Origin: Spirodela intermedia
Lineage: Eukaryota > Streptophyta > Magnoliopsida > Alismatales > Araceae
NCBI GenBank assembly: GCA_902729315.2
Contig: LR746268.1
Span: 6,555,501-6,619,500, forward strand
Direction of reading: 5' to 3'
DNA: 64,000 nucleotides
In this document: in pieces, positions 43,433-56,690 of the stretch
How the letters are laid out: every line of letters begins with the position of its first letter
Position numbering within the stretch: position 1 is the first letter of the stretch
Position numbers and translations under genes: made by a program
Notes under the pieces: generated by a model
What the model was told of the DNA's origin: nothing
The model's database searches: none
The model's input: only the letters and a program-made list of their open reading frames with translations

Positions 43433-44360
43433 AGGAATGGGTAATTGGTGTAGAGGTCGTACGACAGGAACGGGAATGTAGAAGGTGCTCCTGTTGTACT
43501 TCAGCAGGGCATCGAGCTCGAACTGCCGCTGAAGGTCGAGGTTGGCCGGGAAGAACCAGCCGTGGGTGATCAGGTCCACATGGGCCCTCCTCATCGGGAG
43601 AAGTCCCCGCGGGACCTCGACCTTTTCTCCCATCCTTTTTGTCCTCGGCTCGATGGCATTGGCAGTACAATATATCGCGCTCGTTCATGGCGTCGGCCAC
43701 GAACACGCCGACGGGCGTCTGGCCCCGAGTCACCTGCTTCGCCGTACCTCCTGTAGGGGGAAACCCTAATTCCGAACATGTGGGCTCCCACGTCGACGAC
43801 GGCCTCGTCTACCTCCTGCGCGAAGCGGCAACATTTCTCCAAACTCCCCCTACGTTCGTCGCCTCGGTAGTTGAAGGTGGTCCTTCAGGAAATCTCGGCA
43901 CCATGGGCACAGTGAATCTCTACACAGCGCTGATGAAGTATGCGGCGGCTGAAAAGTGACTATTCCGCTGATGAAGTATTTTACCTTGTGGAAAGTGTAA
44001 GATCTACGTGATGAATAGATGACTAAAAAGAGTCATTAACAACATTGATTGCATTCTTCGCGGCCACTCAGTAATCATCAACAACGAGAGGGATTTCATC
44101 CGTTCTCAAGCTACTTGCAACAGAGAGTTCTGTGCTGTTGGCACCATCATCATGAACCAGTAGGGAAGAGGGAGCTTGATCATCTGGCCAAAAACCAATA
44201 GGACCACACCCACGTTTGGCAATAGCCTATATGAAATTGATTCATTAGCTGGAATACGCCAAAAATCCCGAGATGTGATGCGTAGTTTTATTTTATGTTT
44301 CCAACTACCAAGGGAATGAGGGCACATGGTCGGATTGTTGAAATACTGAAGAGATTGATG
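43433..44360 (-). pseudogene. OPR copy D, type I, decayed
   Basis: Decayed exon 5 (43433-43935), exon 4 (about 44040-44195; RTDEIPLVVDD region) and traces of intron 3 and exon 3 (about 44240-44360) in type I order. Exon 5 lacks about 30 codons, including the FMN-binding [11 protein letters not shown] block: GLLPMRRA joins directly to VDLITHGWFFPANLD. It has several frameshifts, and the stop TAG reads TAT. An exon 2 trace plus repeat R resumes at about 45950, so the 44.4-45.9 kb stretch probably interrupted this copy. Confidence 0.8.
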
Positions 44361-44429
44361 CGAGATAAAGGGCCAATACATCTCCTTAAAAAGAGCTACA
44401 CATTAATCTTTAAAGTTGATTAAAATTAT

Positions 44430-45940
44430 AATTTTGATGACTTAATACTCATATAATCTCATAATTTTAGGAGAATTAGGATCATTAATTACCTATTAGG
44501 TTATCTAATTCAAAGAATCAAACAAGGGTTTTCAACCAGGGTTAGGACCATCAATCTTTCACACAAAGGTGGTTATCCTATGAATCTCACAAATTCTAAG
44601 AGCAAAGATTTAAAAATAATGATCAACTTCACAAGTAATTTAAAAATCAACACATTTTTGTAATAGAGATTTTTGATATCTAGAAGATTCTTATTGGTTC
44701 GAGTTCCACGAGCTTTGTCAGTGATTTTTCAAGGTTCAAATTGAGTGGTTCGCACTAAGGAGTGGACTGGTGTGGTTTGAAGTGAATGGGCTGTTTGAGC
44801 CATAAGTTAAAAATGAGGTCCAAAAGTGAGGTGAAATAATAAAATAATGATAAAAGAAAAGAAAAGGTGGAGAGAGAAAAGGGAGGCGGAATGAGAGGGC
44901 GTTGGCGAGAGAGAGAGAGAAAATGAGGGGGGGTATGTGGCGACGGCGGGAGAGAAGAAAAAGAGACAATGAGGGGGGGTACGTGGCAACGGCGGGAAAA
45001 AGAATTAGGATGGTCTCCTCGAGAAGGGAGGCTAAAGTCGATAGGTGGTGAGAGTGAGAGAAAGAAGGGAAGAGGATTTCGCGATGAGAGGATGGCGAGA
45101 AGGGGCTCTAGTGACGACGACAGGCTGGCAATGGGGCGGACGGCGAGGAGGTGGAACGACAGCGATGGGGTGGACGGTGAGGAGGCGGGACGATGGCGAC
45201 GGGGCGGACGGCAAGGAGGCGGAATGACGGCAACGGGTCAGGTGGTGATGAGGCAGAACGACGGTGATAGTGCGAGAGGAAAGAAAGGTGAGTTTGGTGA
45301 TAGGCCAGATGGCTAGAGGACGGAACGGCGAGGAGGAGGAGGCAGATGACTAGGAGGCAGAACGTGGACAAGTAGATGGTGATGAGATGGAAGGACGGCG
45401 AGGTGGGAAAAGAGAAGGAAAAAGGTCCCCCTAATCCAAGAGGATGATACCCCTAATCCAAGAGGCGAGCGAAAGAGAATAGGAACCCCAAATCCAAGAG
45501 GTGAGAGGGATAACACGAATCTTCTTGATTCCAAATTTAGTTTGAACTTTTTTTTCCCAGTATTCTTGAGTTTAAGTATTTATAAGAAATAGAGGAAGGT
45601 AGTTAGAGGCATCCCCTCCCAAAAGATGTCAAGTAGTGTCGACGCCTTCCTTAAGGGAGAATGGGTGCATGGGTGCCATGGCCTCTTCTCCTCCCTCTTC
45701 TTCCTCCTCGTGCGTCCACCTAGGAGAATGAACCCTCATATCGATTCCATCAGAGATCTATAGGCTTTGGAATAGTGAAGCTACAGGGATGAAAAATAGT
45801 TGCTGACGTTGACACTTGAGAGAGAGAAAATAAGATGATGATACTAGAGAAGGCAACAACACGGAGTGATGAACAAAACCGTTGACTTGAAACGAGTGGA
45901 ATCGAAATAAGATGTGACTGTAACTTCGACGGCTTCTATG
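44430..45940. other. Purine-rich low-complexity segment with minisatellite
   Basis: No gene is recognised. From about 44860 to 45530 the plus strand is strongly G/A-rich. About 45125-45280 is an imperfect tandem array of roughly 34 bp units around GGGGCGGACGGCGAGGAGGC, and CCCTAATCCAAGAGG repeats at 45430-45500. Open frames here are products of the repeats, not genes. Confidence 0.55.
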
Positions 45941-45949
45941 GCGAGAAGC

Positions 45950-48900
45950 ACTCAGATGCTGATTTTCTCTTAGACAACCTTGACGTCTCCCCTCACATGT
46001 GTAAAGACTTTGATATGATGAGAAGAAATGAAAGTTGCAAATAAAAGAGTAATTTTTTCGCCTTTCATTCTTCACAAAGCCTGGTCTCGTCCGTCGAAAT
46101 ATGATCTAACAATAGGTTAGGCTTTGAACGAAATTGATCTGCCTAGATTCACTGTAAAAAAATGTCTCTAGTAATGCTGTCGGAACAAGGCACTTATGCC
46201 ATTCATGTTGAGACTCATCATACCTTTTACTCTTTTTGCAATTTGTGAAGAACAGCCTATGATTTGGGTTAATCACAACTATTGGCCTTTCCACAGAGGA
46301 TAAGTTAGATCGCTATCTACCAATAGTAAGCAGGATTTCTGCAACTATAGGTACATTCTCAAATCTTTTTGTTATTAATTAGAGGAACGAAGATTGTTTC
46401 AAATTTGTTTCGGTCATGTTTTTTCTCAACATCAAAATATGACGTCAAAATATGTTTTCTCATCAACATTAGAGTAGCCACCAGTGAATGATTTCCCATC
46501 GTTTACTCATATGAAGTCAAAGGGACAAAAGATTCAAATCAGATTATATCTCATCTTAATGTTGAGATTTAATACATAGTAATTTAAGTCTGGTGGAGAA
46601 GAAAAATGCTCGTGGATTGGTTCTGAATTTCAAACTATTGATCATGTTAATTGACTAAAATTTAATTACTAGAAGATGTAAACATTTATGTTAATATTAT
46701 TTGCTTGAAGAACATCCCTCTATATCTATTCTTCAGCACATGGTGTCTAAATCTACAGATTCTTCTAATTTATCTATTGGGCTATTTCATGTGAATGACT
46801 CATTAAGACCTTTTTATCTACACCATTTTTATGACCTTAGTTTATCCTTAACATCACAACTACTTGTGAGTGATAAGTATAACTTATAGAGTACGGCCAT
46901 GATTATTAGTTTGTGATTCAAAAATAAATCACATTTGTTATTTGATCACTCTCCAAATATGTCTGAACTTATATCTCTTTGTTCTCAAAATGGATTATTT
47001 TTCAAACATCATTATTTTTTCATGTATTTCAGACTGTACAACAAATTTGTGATCTTAGAGAAAGATTCATGCAGAAAATTGAGCCTCAACATTTTCAATT
47101 ACATTGTGAGTTGATCAATCACATACAAGACCAAGACTCAAGTGATGCAAATTGAAACTCCTTTGAGAGGAATTGAGTCAATATAGATCTTTCTATCTTA
47201 CAAAAAATGTACATGTAGATGAGTCAAAGAACTTGGTAAGTCCATTTAGTCAATTCAAATTGATTTATTTTTCATGATTTATTTTCTAAAATTTGAAATC
47301 ATCTACTATTTAACAATCACATTCCACCTATTAATATAGTTTTTGCCCTTATCTCATAAAAGAACATCAAAGCAAGTTTAATATTCTAACTCCTTTAGGT
47401 ATTTGATGTCAAGATGATTTGGTTTAAATATTCTATCAACTTTACAAATAATTTAAGTTAGTTCATTGATAAGAAGAAAGATGTTTCATATTATGCTTGT
47501 TGTCACTTTAGGGACATACTATGCTAAGTGTTACACATTCCACATTAATTATCTAATATATAACTAATTTCATTGGACATCTCTTAATCAAATTTCTTTT
47601 CATATTCATTCTATCGTCAGAATCTGAAAATTAAGTGACATGGACATTTTCATATGAGACCTTGATACAAATTGATGTGGGCAATTGATGACTATGTTCT
47701 TGAAATTTTTGACTTCATCTATAATTATAATAAATAAGTACGTCATCAATTTCTTATTTATAAAGTATGTGCTCTAGCTATGGACACTCATAGTATCACC
47801 CTCACGGATTTAGATAATATAATTTACAAATATTGTATTCACATATTAATACCATTATTTCTTTACATTTGATATGAAATTCAATAGTTATCTTACACAC
47901 TAGTACTCATATTGTATTCAATCAAATCAGTGATGTAAAACTAAATTCTCATTTGATAATTACATATGGCAACCTATTACCTATGGTGTCATGATAGTTA
48001 ACTTATACTTTCAGATTTATTTATTTTTCAAACATTTTTATTTAATAAATATGATAAGATAATGATTGGCATTGTTGATCAAGTTGAAGCCCTTTATGTT
48101 TTGGTGCTTTCTACTTTTTCATCATCAAAAGACTACTAAAAAAATTCAATCTTTACCAATACTATATTTGTTTGCACATGAAACAAAAGACAGTTGTTTA
48201 TCTTCCAAGATTTTAAAGGCATTATTGAATAATTTACTAGTTTTTTTCCACCTATAATGAATCAATGTGGTGTTCTATTTGTCCTTTGACAAAATAATGT
48301 TAATTACCTTTTATTTGTCACATTTGTCTTTTAAAACAATCATTTAATTTTGCACATTATGACATATGAGGTACATTTTTTATTATGAGGTATTTAGGTT
48401 GTTGATACTATTTTACTAATGTTGAAGATTCAACTCAATTTATGTTGTCATTTATATAAAACTAAGTTTGGTTCAAAGAGTATTGCTAGCAATTATTTTT
48501 CTATAGTATGGACTGAATTTGATTACAACATCACAATTTTGACGTCATAATGCCAAGCAACTCAATTTTAATACTTTCTTTAATTAGCACACACATTTTA
48601 CATAAATATTCATGTGTTCATGAATCATAATAAAAATTTATATTAGAAATAATAAATCAACACATTGAATGTAGTCAAAAAATTATTTTTTAAAACCACA
48701 CATTTATTTTTTTTAATTATTCTGTTCTCATTACTAATTTATTATTAATTCAATGTTGTATCATGTTCTTAGGACTATATTTATTATCAATTGAAGGTTG
48801 TATCATTTTTCATTTTTTTGTTTTGTTTGCATGCTATTATATTAGAAGCTAGTTAATTATTTCACATTTCAAGCCTTTAAGTACTTAGCCTTTTGTCTCC

Positions 48901-49010
48901 ACTTTCTATGTACATTGGATGAAATTTTAACCACATGTTAGATCTTGTTTCTTCATTAAAATGAAAAGACAAACTTTATGACATCATAATCGAATATAAC
49001 AAGTAAAGTA
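45950..49010. repeat. Repeat R, long copy R1
   Basis: AT-rich (few Cs) sequence that aligns by eye in order with 54.25-56.7 kb along its length. Corresponding blocks are 46190-46430 with 54480-54710, 46690-46820 with 54980-55130, 47830-47930 with 55510-55610, 48080-48240 with 55780-55940, and 48880-49000 with 56490-56640 (shared ATGTTAGATCTTGTTTCTTC). The first ~40 bp is an OPR exon 2 trace. Stops occur in all frames. The element class is unknown. Confidence 0.65.
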
Positions 49011-49940
49011 GCTATCCGAAAATCACAATTTTTGTTTTCATAAATCTGAAAAAAGTAATTTTTAGTTTTTCTCAAAATGACAAATTATTAAATAAAATCA
49101 AATAACTAGATCCTTTTCTTGAGAAGATACAATCAAGGAATTTCATGATATCCCTTCTCTTTGTAAAATAAATTTATTTTGTTTTGTATGGTGTCATATA
49201 AGGTCCACTTTTGGGAGATTAGATGTAGCTTAGTTTTTCTCATAGAATTGATGGCATCCAAAAGTAAAAAAATTTTAAAATAATAAAATGTAATTTCAAC
49301 ACAAAGGTAAAACAATTCAAAAGTTTAACCTGTATAACTAAAACAATTTTATATGAGGAAATAAAATATACATGAGAAATACTACTAGTCATAGAAATAT
49401 CATCCTAAAAAGAAGTCTCTCATCAAAATTTGAAATACTCTAAAATTTATAATATCAAATTTTATAAATATTATTTTTGTGTTTTTCAGAACATGTGCAT
49501 AGACCAATATGATCTACCAAAGCCAAATGTTAGACTCGATAATGATAATAAAAGGGTGGCTTAATCTTGGATTTTTAGTAAGTCTAATTTTGAAATATAT
49601 TTGATGTTTATCACATTATTTTTCTTCTATCTTTGTTGACTCTTTTGAATATCAATTTTTATCTTTATTGTTTTAAGTGCAATCATTCTTTATCTCTATT
49701 AAATTTTTACTTCACATTATCATCTTTATTTTTCCTCACAAATAATTCTTATCATTGTTGAATTTGATTGTTATCTCTTTATCATTGTGTGAATTTTTTT
49801 GCCTTTGCATATTATCGTTGATCACTCTTAAAAGGTCATAAATTTTTATTTACATAAATTGATAGAGATTCCATCCAAGGTAGGAGGTTGCAATGATCTA
49901 TTATTGTTGCACCATTAGAGTCTTTTAGATTGTGATCTCG
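49011..49940. other. AT-rich spacer
   Basis: Very AT-rich with no recognised gene or element ends. It may be the remainder of repeat R1 or the decayed 5' part of the adjoining gypsy remnant. Confidence 0.4.
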
Positions 49941-49944
49941 TTCT

Positions 49945-51480
49945 CAAAAGACGGAACAACATGGAATAGATGCACCAGAACTTCAACGAGGGGTTGCAAA
50001 ATTACCTATTATGAGAAGATTTGAGTAGAGGAGAAGTCTTTGAGACTTGTCTAAGCCCATATCTTTTAGGGCTACCACTCAAATCAATTCACACATTACA
50101 TCAGGTGCTGAATTTAGACTAGACTATTGTCTAATTCAACATCTATTGACCTTTTATGGCCATGGGAACAAGGAACCTTATAAGCACCTTGAGAATTTTC
50201 ATTCCATATGTGAGACAGTTTATTATATGAATGTGTCTCAAGATGTAGTGCACATGAAATATTTCTCTTTTTCATTAAAAGATGAAGCCAAAGAATAGTT
50301 GAGTAAATTATCCCATGAAAGTAATTTATGCATAGATCTTGAAGAGACATTCTTAGTTGAGTTCTATCATAAAAGAAAAATCAACTCTATCTAGGAGGTT
50401 ATTCAAAAATTCACCTAAGGACCACAAGAGTCAATTTATGAGGCTTGGAGGAGGATGAAGGAATACCTTAGGATGCATCCTCATCATGGAGTGAGTACGA
50501 GTGATATTGTTCAAATATTTTACAGATGATTAAATGATAGAGATAGTTATATGGTGGATTCGTCATGTGGGAGTAGGTTAATGCGCTTAACTCTTGATGA
50601 AGTAAGTTAATGCACTTAACTCTTGATATACGAGTGAAAATTGTCTTAACAAGATCTCACTAAATCAAAATGGTAGGAATATGAGATCCAAAAGGGGTGA
50701 AATGTATGAAGTAAAGGGTGTTGAAACACACTCACTCTAACAAGAGGTCATAAGATTACATGAAAAGTTTGATAAACTTCTTAGTATGTCTCATCTAGCT
50801 CCACCTACCCTATTAGGTACTGAGCCTACCACTCTCACATGTTCAATGTGTGCTAGTCATACACATTTTGACAATGAATGTCTTATGCACATGAGTTTCA
50901 TACTATGATTGAACTAGTACATGTTGTGCATAGATAGCCATGCCCGAATTTTAATTATTATAAAAATTAACCATGGAGATCTCACCCAAACTTTTCATGA
51001 CGTCAACCTCATGAGTAATCACAACCCTAACCATATTTTTTTTCCTCACAACCTTTACGTTCAATACCTCAATTTCATAGTCATCTTCAACTGAAGTTAA
51101 GCATATAACCATATGTACATGTCCAAGGACAAAGACAAAATTAGGGAAGAGATGATGAATCAAATACAAGCGATGATGCAACAAATGATGTTGCAGCAAC
51201 AACAATTATTTACACAACAAAGAAAAAAATTGAAGAGAGAATCGTGACAACAACATCAACGTGATGTGGCATAGTTAGAAAGAGAGATGGGTAAGGTAAC
51301 TGAATTAAGTTCAAAAAGAGAATTTAGTCAACTCTCTAGCCGGCCTTTAGTTAATTTTAAGGACCATCTACAACATGAAGAACAACCAAGTCACTTGGTT
51401 AACAAAGTGAAAGCTCAAGCAACCTTTGAGCTTCTTCACTATGAGAACAAATGTCATTTCTACTATAAGAAATGGTAAAG
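49945..51480 (+). mobile_element. Ty3/gypsy gag remnant
   Basis: A decayed gag region of a plant Ty3/gypsy retroelement. The reading from 50047 (SKPISFRATTQINSH, then HLLTFYGHGNKEPYKHLENFH, VVHMKYFSFSLKDEAKE) matches the gag capsid domain pattern, and the next frame pieces keep the order (YEAWRRMKEYLRMHPHHG). A CSMCASHTHFDNECL cysteine-rich motif follows at about 50840, then a Gln/Met-rich segment and a spacer (about 51270-51470, QLSSRPLVNFKD). Many in-frame stops are TAG or TAA where CAG/TGG/CAA are expected. No protease or reverse transcriptase of this element was found after it. Confidence 0.75.
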
Positions 51481-52239
51481 TCATGGTAGACATACTTGAG
51501 TCATCTAGGAAGACTATGAGGTAAGAAACACAACATAATAGATGTATTTGAGAAGGAAAAATAATTAGAGGGCAAGGAAAAAGATGCAAAGTAAAAGAAG
51601 GAGAGAAGGTGAAGGAAGCCAACAACTTTTTGACGAGAGACAAGTTTTGGTAACTGTAACACTTGGAGGGGTTGATGAGGTCAATGGTCAAAGCATCTAT
51701 GAATGAAATGGGTCTCAATTGGGATCAAAGATAGATGTAGATCTTATTCAGCCTAATTTGGATCAAGAAAAGGTTGACCCAATAAGAGAATTGGGTCTAG
51801 ACCAAACCCATTTTCAAAGAAAAGGATGGGCCCAAGAGAAAGATGCATCCACCCCTTCTTTTTCTCTCTCTCCCAACCAACTTTGTAAGTCAATGTTGAG
51901 AAGACATCCATAACTACCCAAGTAATCTTGGAGCATGAATTATGAGATTGAAGGGCAATAATTAGCCCTTAATCAAGGATCAAAAGATTCTATAAAGCAT
52001 CTATTAAGAGGGTCAAAGATATCAAGATGGTCAACTAGGAGTCAACCACCTAACTTTTATGTGTAACTTTCCCCCTCTTTCATAACTAACCCTAAATTTC
52101 ATTTGTAAAAGGGGGATTTCGTGTATTATTTGAGGGAGAAAGTAATGAAATTTATGTTGAATAACTTTTCTTCAATTTTTGTTCTTTTCTTAAAGAGGGA
52201 CAACTTTTTAGGGAGAGGCTATGAGGGTCATCCACCATT

Positions 52240-52960
52240 TTCATTTCACTCATCTACTTATGTAGAACAAAGTTTGTCATGTGATGAGGAGAAAGAGCAG
52301 ATGAAGAATGTACCTTATGTTTCAATTGTTGAGAGTTTGATGTATGCAATGATATGTACAAAACTAGGCATCACATATGTAGTAGGTGTTGCTAGTAGAT
52401 TTCTTATAAATTCAAGAAATGAGCATTAGGTAGTAGTGAAGTAGATATTTAGATATCTTAAAAGGAGTTCTAAAGTTTGTCTAAACTTTAGAATGGGTTC
52501 ATCTATATTAGCAAAATATACAAATATTGATATGGCCAGAGATGTTGACACATAAAAGTCTATTATAAACTATGTGGTTACTTTTGTAAGGAGAGTTGTG
52601 TCATGGTAGTTTAGGTTGTAAAAATGTGTTACTTTGTTAACTATAGAGGCTGAATATATTTACGTCACAAATGTTTTTAAGGAAATATTATGGATGAAAG
52701 AATTTTTGTGAGAATTAAGACTAACACAATAGGAATATATGGTCTTTTGTGATAGTTAAAGTGTTATCTATTTGAGTAAGAATCTGATATTTCATTCAAA
52801 GTTGAAGTATATCGATGTGCGTTACCACTAAATTAAGAATGTAATTGAAGAGAAATAATTATAAATCAAGAAATTTCACACATATGACAATGGAACAAAT
52901 ATGTTGACAAAAACTCTACCTAAAGAGAGGCAAGAGATTTGTCAATAGGAATTGAAGTGG
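52240..52960 (+). mobile_element. Ty1/copia RNase H remnant
   Basis: The 3' end of a copia polyprotein. Readable in order are VPYVSIVESLMYAMICTKLG (end of RT), VGVASRFLINSRNEH, IFRYLKRSSKVCL, RNase H pieces DMARDVDT-KSI, EAEYIYVTNVFKEILWMKEF and CDS-SVIYLSKN, then HSKLKYIDVRYH and TYDNGTNMLTKTLP. It is broken by many stops, mostly explained by C-to-T or G-to-A changes. The integrase and most of the RT are absent, so with the gypsy gag on its left this is a composite of two elements. Confidence 0.85.
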
Positions 52961-52965
52961 TAGGC

Positions 52966-53562
52966 TGTTAAGCACATGGTGCATAAAATGGCCACATCTA
53001 TGTCAGCTCATAGGGCAGCAAAGAAGAACCACATTTATTGCAGAGGAGAGAGAGAGAGAGAAGATGAGACATGCAAATGGATCAGTGTGTACCACTTCTC
53101 ACGCCCCTCAATGGTCTAGTCATAGGCAGGCTGAGCCAAAAAGAAGAAAAGATTAAATTGAACCATTTTAGCTTCAAAGAGAAAATCATTGACACATTTC
53201 TCGATGTAGCTCAAAGGGGTCTATAAATAGAGGTCACCTCTCTTATCATCTTGTAGCACTAGTGACCAAAGAGTACTAGAGAGATTGGGAGAGGGTGGGT
53301 TTCTAATAGAGAAATCTCTACTTGTTGGTGAGGGACTAGTGAGTTCTTTGAGGGTCAAGATAAGAGATTTATATTCTAGGTTTTAGGAATTTCTCTTCTG
53401 TACTTTTACTACATCTAGTGGAACTTTTCATTGTCACTTGTGGATGTAGGAGGTCGACCTCCGAACCACATAAATTCTTATGTCTTTGGTTGTGAATTTT
53501 TTATTTTATTTCTATCTTCTAACTTCTACGCTAAGTTCATAATTGGGTTTTTTTCTCTAACA
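52966..53562 (+). mobile_element. Probable copia 3' LTR
   Basis: Starts TGTTAAGCAC just after the RNase H region and may end TCTCTAACA. It contains a TATAAATAG promoter-like motif (about 53222) followed by a transcribed-leader-like stretch, and GTGGATGTAGG near the 3' side, as is usual in plant copia LTRs. A GA tract lies at 53044-53060. The ends are inferred; no 5' LTR partner is in the window. Confidence 0.55.
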
Positions 53563-53584
53563 TGTTCGATATGTGTTAGAGATT

Positions 53585-54290
53585 GGAACATGTCCATTAG
53601 GTTGGAAACCTAAAAACATATCCAAATAAGAGAGAGGGGGCATGTAAGAGATTGATCTCTCTTCTTGGGTGATGATGAAATGAGGATCAAGAAGAAGGCT
53701 TTTGGTTGTTCATAGTAATTGGGGACCTTCCCTACATACTAGATTTGACAGAAGAAGATAGGTCCTTTGTTGTGGATGACCCGCACAATAGGCTTCCACA
53801 CTTCCACCTACTCCTTGGTCTAGATCCAAAGCATGTTAGGATACCTTTGAGTAGTGTCTCAAACTCTAGTGACTTTGGCAATGAGGAGGCCACCCTTCAT
53901 GACTCTCTACAAGTAATACAACACTACAGGTGTCTTGGGCATGTTATTGTACAATCTTTGATTGAAATTGAGCCGAAATAAGTCAAACATCTCAAAAAAT
54001 CATGTGAATATCTTACAGACCTAGTAGTTTAATAAAGAATGACCGTAACTATGAAAGAAGATACCATCCTCACCATGCATTGTATTCACAATGGGCTTCT
54101 AGGCTCCACCTACTCCTTGCTCCAGACACTAATGGATTGAGGGTGGGTACCTACAATGTCAATAGAGCATACCAAAATAAGATAGATGATTCTCTATCTT
54201 TCTTCTCTATTAATCAACAACATAGGTTCGAGGTTTCACCTCCACAATTAGAAGCAATCTAATGTTTATTTTCTCCTCAGCATCGCCATA
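53585..54290 (-). pseudogene. OPR fragment F, chimeric and C-to-T decayed
   Basis: Two joined OPR remnants. At 53585-53960 the sequence parallels copy C from the start of exon 4 back through exon 2 (type II), with about 20% substitutions that are mostly C-to-T or G-to-A. At about 54000-54290 it parallels the type I copy at 59770-60160 (intron 3 end, exon 3, intron 2, start of exon 2). The type II exon 1 and the type I exons 5 and 4 that should lie between are missing. It is bounded on the left by the copia LTR and on the right by repeat R2. Confidence 0.8.
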
Positions 54291-56690
54291 TGTGTCCACT
54301 TGCAAGTGATGGGTGTTTGATATATGAGGGGAATGAAAGCTACAAATGAGATAGTCATTTTACCTTTCCTTTTTCTCTCTCCACAAATCTACCTCTCGTA
54401 CTTTGTAATATAGTGTTAGAGCAACTTTGGCTTCAAAGAGAATTGATATGCTCAACAAAGTATTTAACCATTCTTGTTGAGGGTCATGATACCTTTTACT
54501 ATGGTTGTGACTTGACAAGAAGCATGTGATTTATTAAAAGCAAAAATTTTGACCTTGCCATGGAGGACAAGGTGAATCTCTATTGTCCATCAATATGTTA
54601 TGGGATTTTTGCATCTATATGCACAATCCTAAATCTTTTTATGTCATCAATCATAAGAACAAAGATCATTACAAATCTATTTCAGTCTAAGTTTTAATCA
54701 TCTTTTTTGTCAAAGAACAAACACTGAAATCTATTTTTTTTATCAACATTAGACACATCACCAATGAATGACTTTACATTATTTTAACTCATTTTTTAAT
54801 TCAAGAGCTAAAAGACTGAAATAGCATGTCCCATCTTAATGATAAAATTTTATGCATTATAATTTTAATGTGGTCGAGATAATAAATAATCATGGAACAA
54901 GAATATCAATAGAGTGATCTTTTAATTGATTGAAATTTAATTACCCTTAAATTATAAATAATTGATTTAATGTTCTCTACTTGAAAAACATCTCTCTATA
55001 TTTTTTCTTATGAACATCGTTAGCTGATGACTTTACCATCAATTCATGACATCAACACCCACAGATTCATCACATTTATTTATTGGGTTATTCCATGTGA
55101 ATGACTAATTAAGCCCTTGTTATCTACACCACTCTTATTATCTAGGATGGTCCTTATTGTATTCAATGTCATTTTCGAAGGCATAATATTGACAAATGTT
55201 ACACATTCAATAGTTATCATTTGAGTTATAAATCAAAGTAAAATTTTATTCCACAATTTTAATCAAATTTCTTCTTATATTAAATTTAAAGACAATCTAA
55301 CAATTACATGACATTGTGATTTTTGTGAAATATTTGATACACATCAACATTAGGAATTGATGACTTTATTCTCAACACATATATCTTGGTCAATAAATAT
55401 AAAATAAAAATAAGACATAACATCTTATTTAGTAAGTACATGACTTTTTGTTGTTTGGACTCAATTTCATCCAAAGATTGGATAGTGAAATAAAGTATAT
55501 CAAGGCACACATATTCACATGATAGTACTTTTATTTGTTTATATTTGATATGACATTCAATTTTTATCTTATCCATTAGTGCTCATATTACATTTAATTT
55601 AGGTTGTGATGACAAACTAAAATCTTATTTGATTCTCAAAGATATCATCTTTATTTATCAATCTAACTACAACTTACCTTCTATGAGTACCATGATAGTT
55701 GATTTGCAGTTTGATGTTTTTTTTTTAAATACACATTTCAAGAAAATAACCAACAATGGTGATAAAAGCAAAGGTTTTTAAGTTTTGAAAGTTCTACTTT
55801 TTCATCATTTGAGTAACACTAGCAAAGTACATTATTTACCAACACTATATCTATTCATATATAAAATAACAAGCTTAGACATTTGTCTTTCAATATCTTA
55901 GAGGCATTGTAAAGTAATTTAATAGTTGTCTTTTCAACTTATAATGAGCTAATTCCATGTTTTATTTGTCTTTTGAAAAAAATGACATCAATTATCCTTT
56001 TTCATCATGACTATCTTTCAAACTATTAATTTAATTCAATGAATTGTGGCATACATGGATCATTTTTTTACCACAAGTTATTCAATTTAGTAATGTCATT
56101 TTACTATTATTGACTATTCAACTTACTTTACATTAAATTTTCTTCTAAAAATTAAATTAGATTCGAAGAGTACTTTCCTCAATTTTTTTATTATATGCAC
56201 TCAATTTGACTACAACATCAAATAATTTTAATGTGATAATGTTAAAGAGCTTGACTCAAATATTTTATTAATGGATATGAAATTTATTAATATGTTGATA
56301 GAGCACAACAAAACTTTAAGTAAAAATCAAGTGCCAACACTTACTCTATGTAGTTAGATTATTTTTTTTAATTACACATTTTAACATAATTTTGTATATA
56401 TCGTGTTCTCTCCACTACATTTAATATCAATAGACTGCCATTGCATGTTCTCAATTATAAAGATATATCTGAATTATTATATTAAAAGCAGATTAATTAT
56501 TTCATAGTTTTAGTCACTAGCTTCTTAGCCTTTGCATGCACCCTTCACATACATCAAACTAAATTTTAACTATATGTTAGATCTTGTTTCTTCATTTGAC
56601 ACTTTCATATAATAAAAAGATACAAACTTTGTGACATCAAAATCATAAATATATAAGTGTAGTCTTACAACCACCTATCTAAGTGTGACA
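54291..56690. repeat. Repeat R, long copy R2
   Basis: The partner of R1 (see 45950-49010), joined to OPR exon 2 sequence on its left at the same point as R3 and R1. It is AT-rich with stops in every frame and no recognised protein. The right boundary is not certain. Confidence 0.65.

Noticed and set aside
44736-45534. Several Ser/Pro/Leu-rich or Arg/Gly-rich frames
   Set aside because: They arise from purine-rich minisatellite DNA and show no domain or exon structure.
47000-49000. AT-rich block considered as organelle DNA insertion
   Set aside because: No plastid or mitochondrial gene is recognisable, and the block is collinear with a second decayed copy in the same window, so a repeat is the simpler reading.
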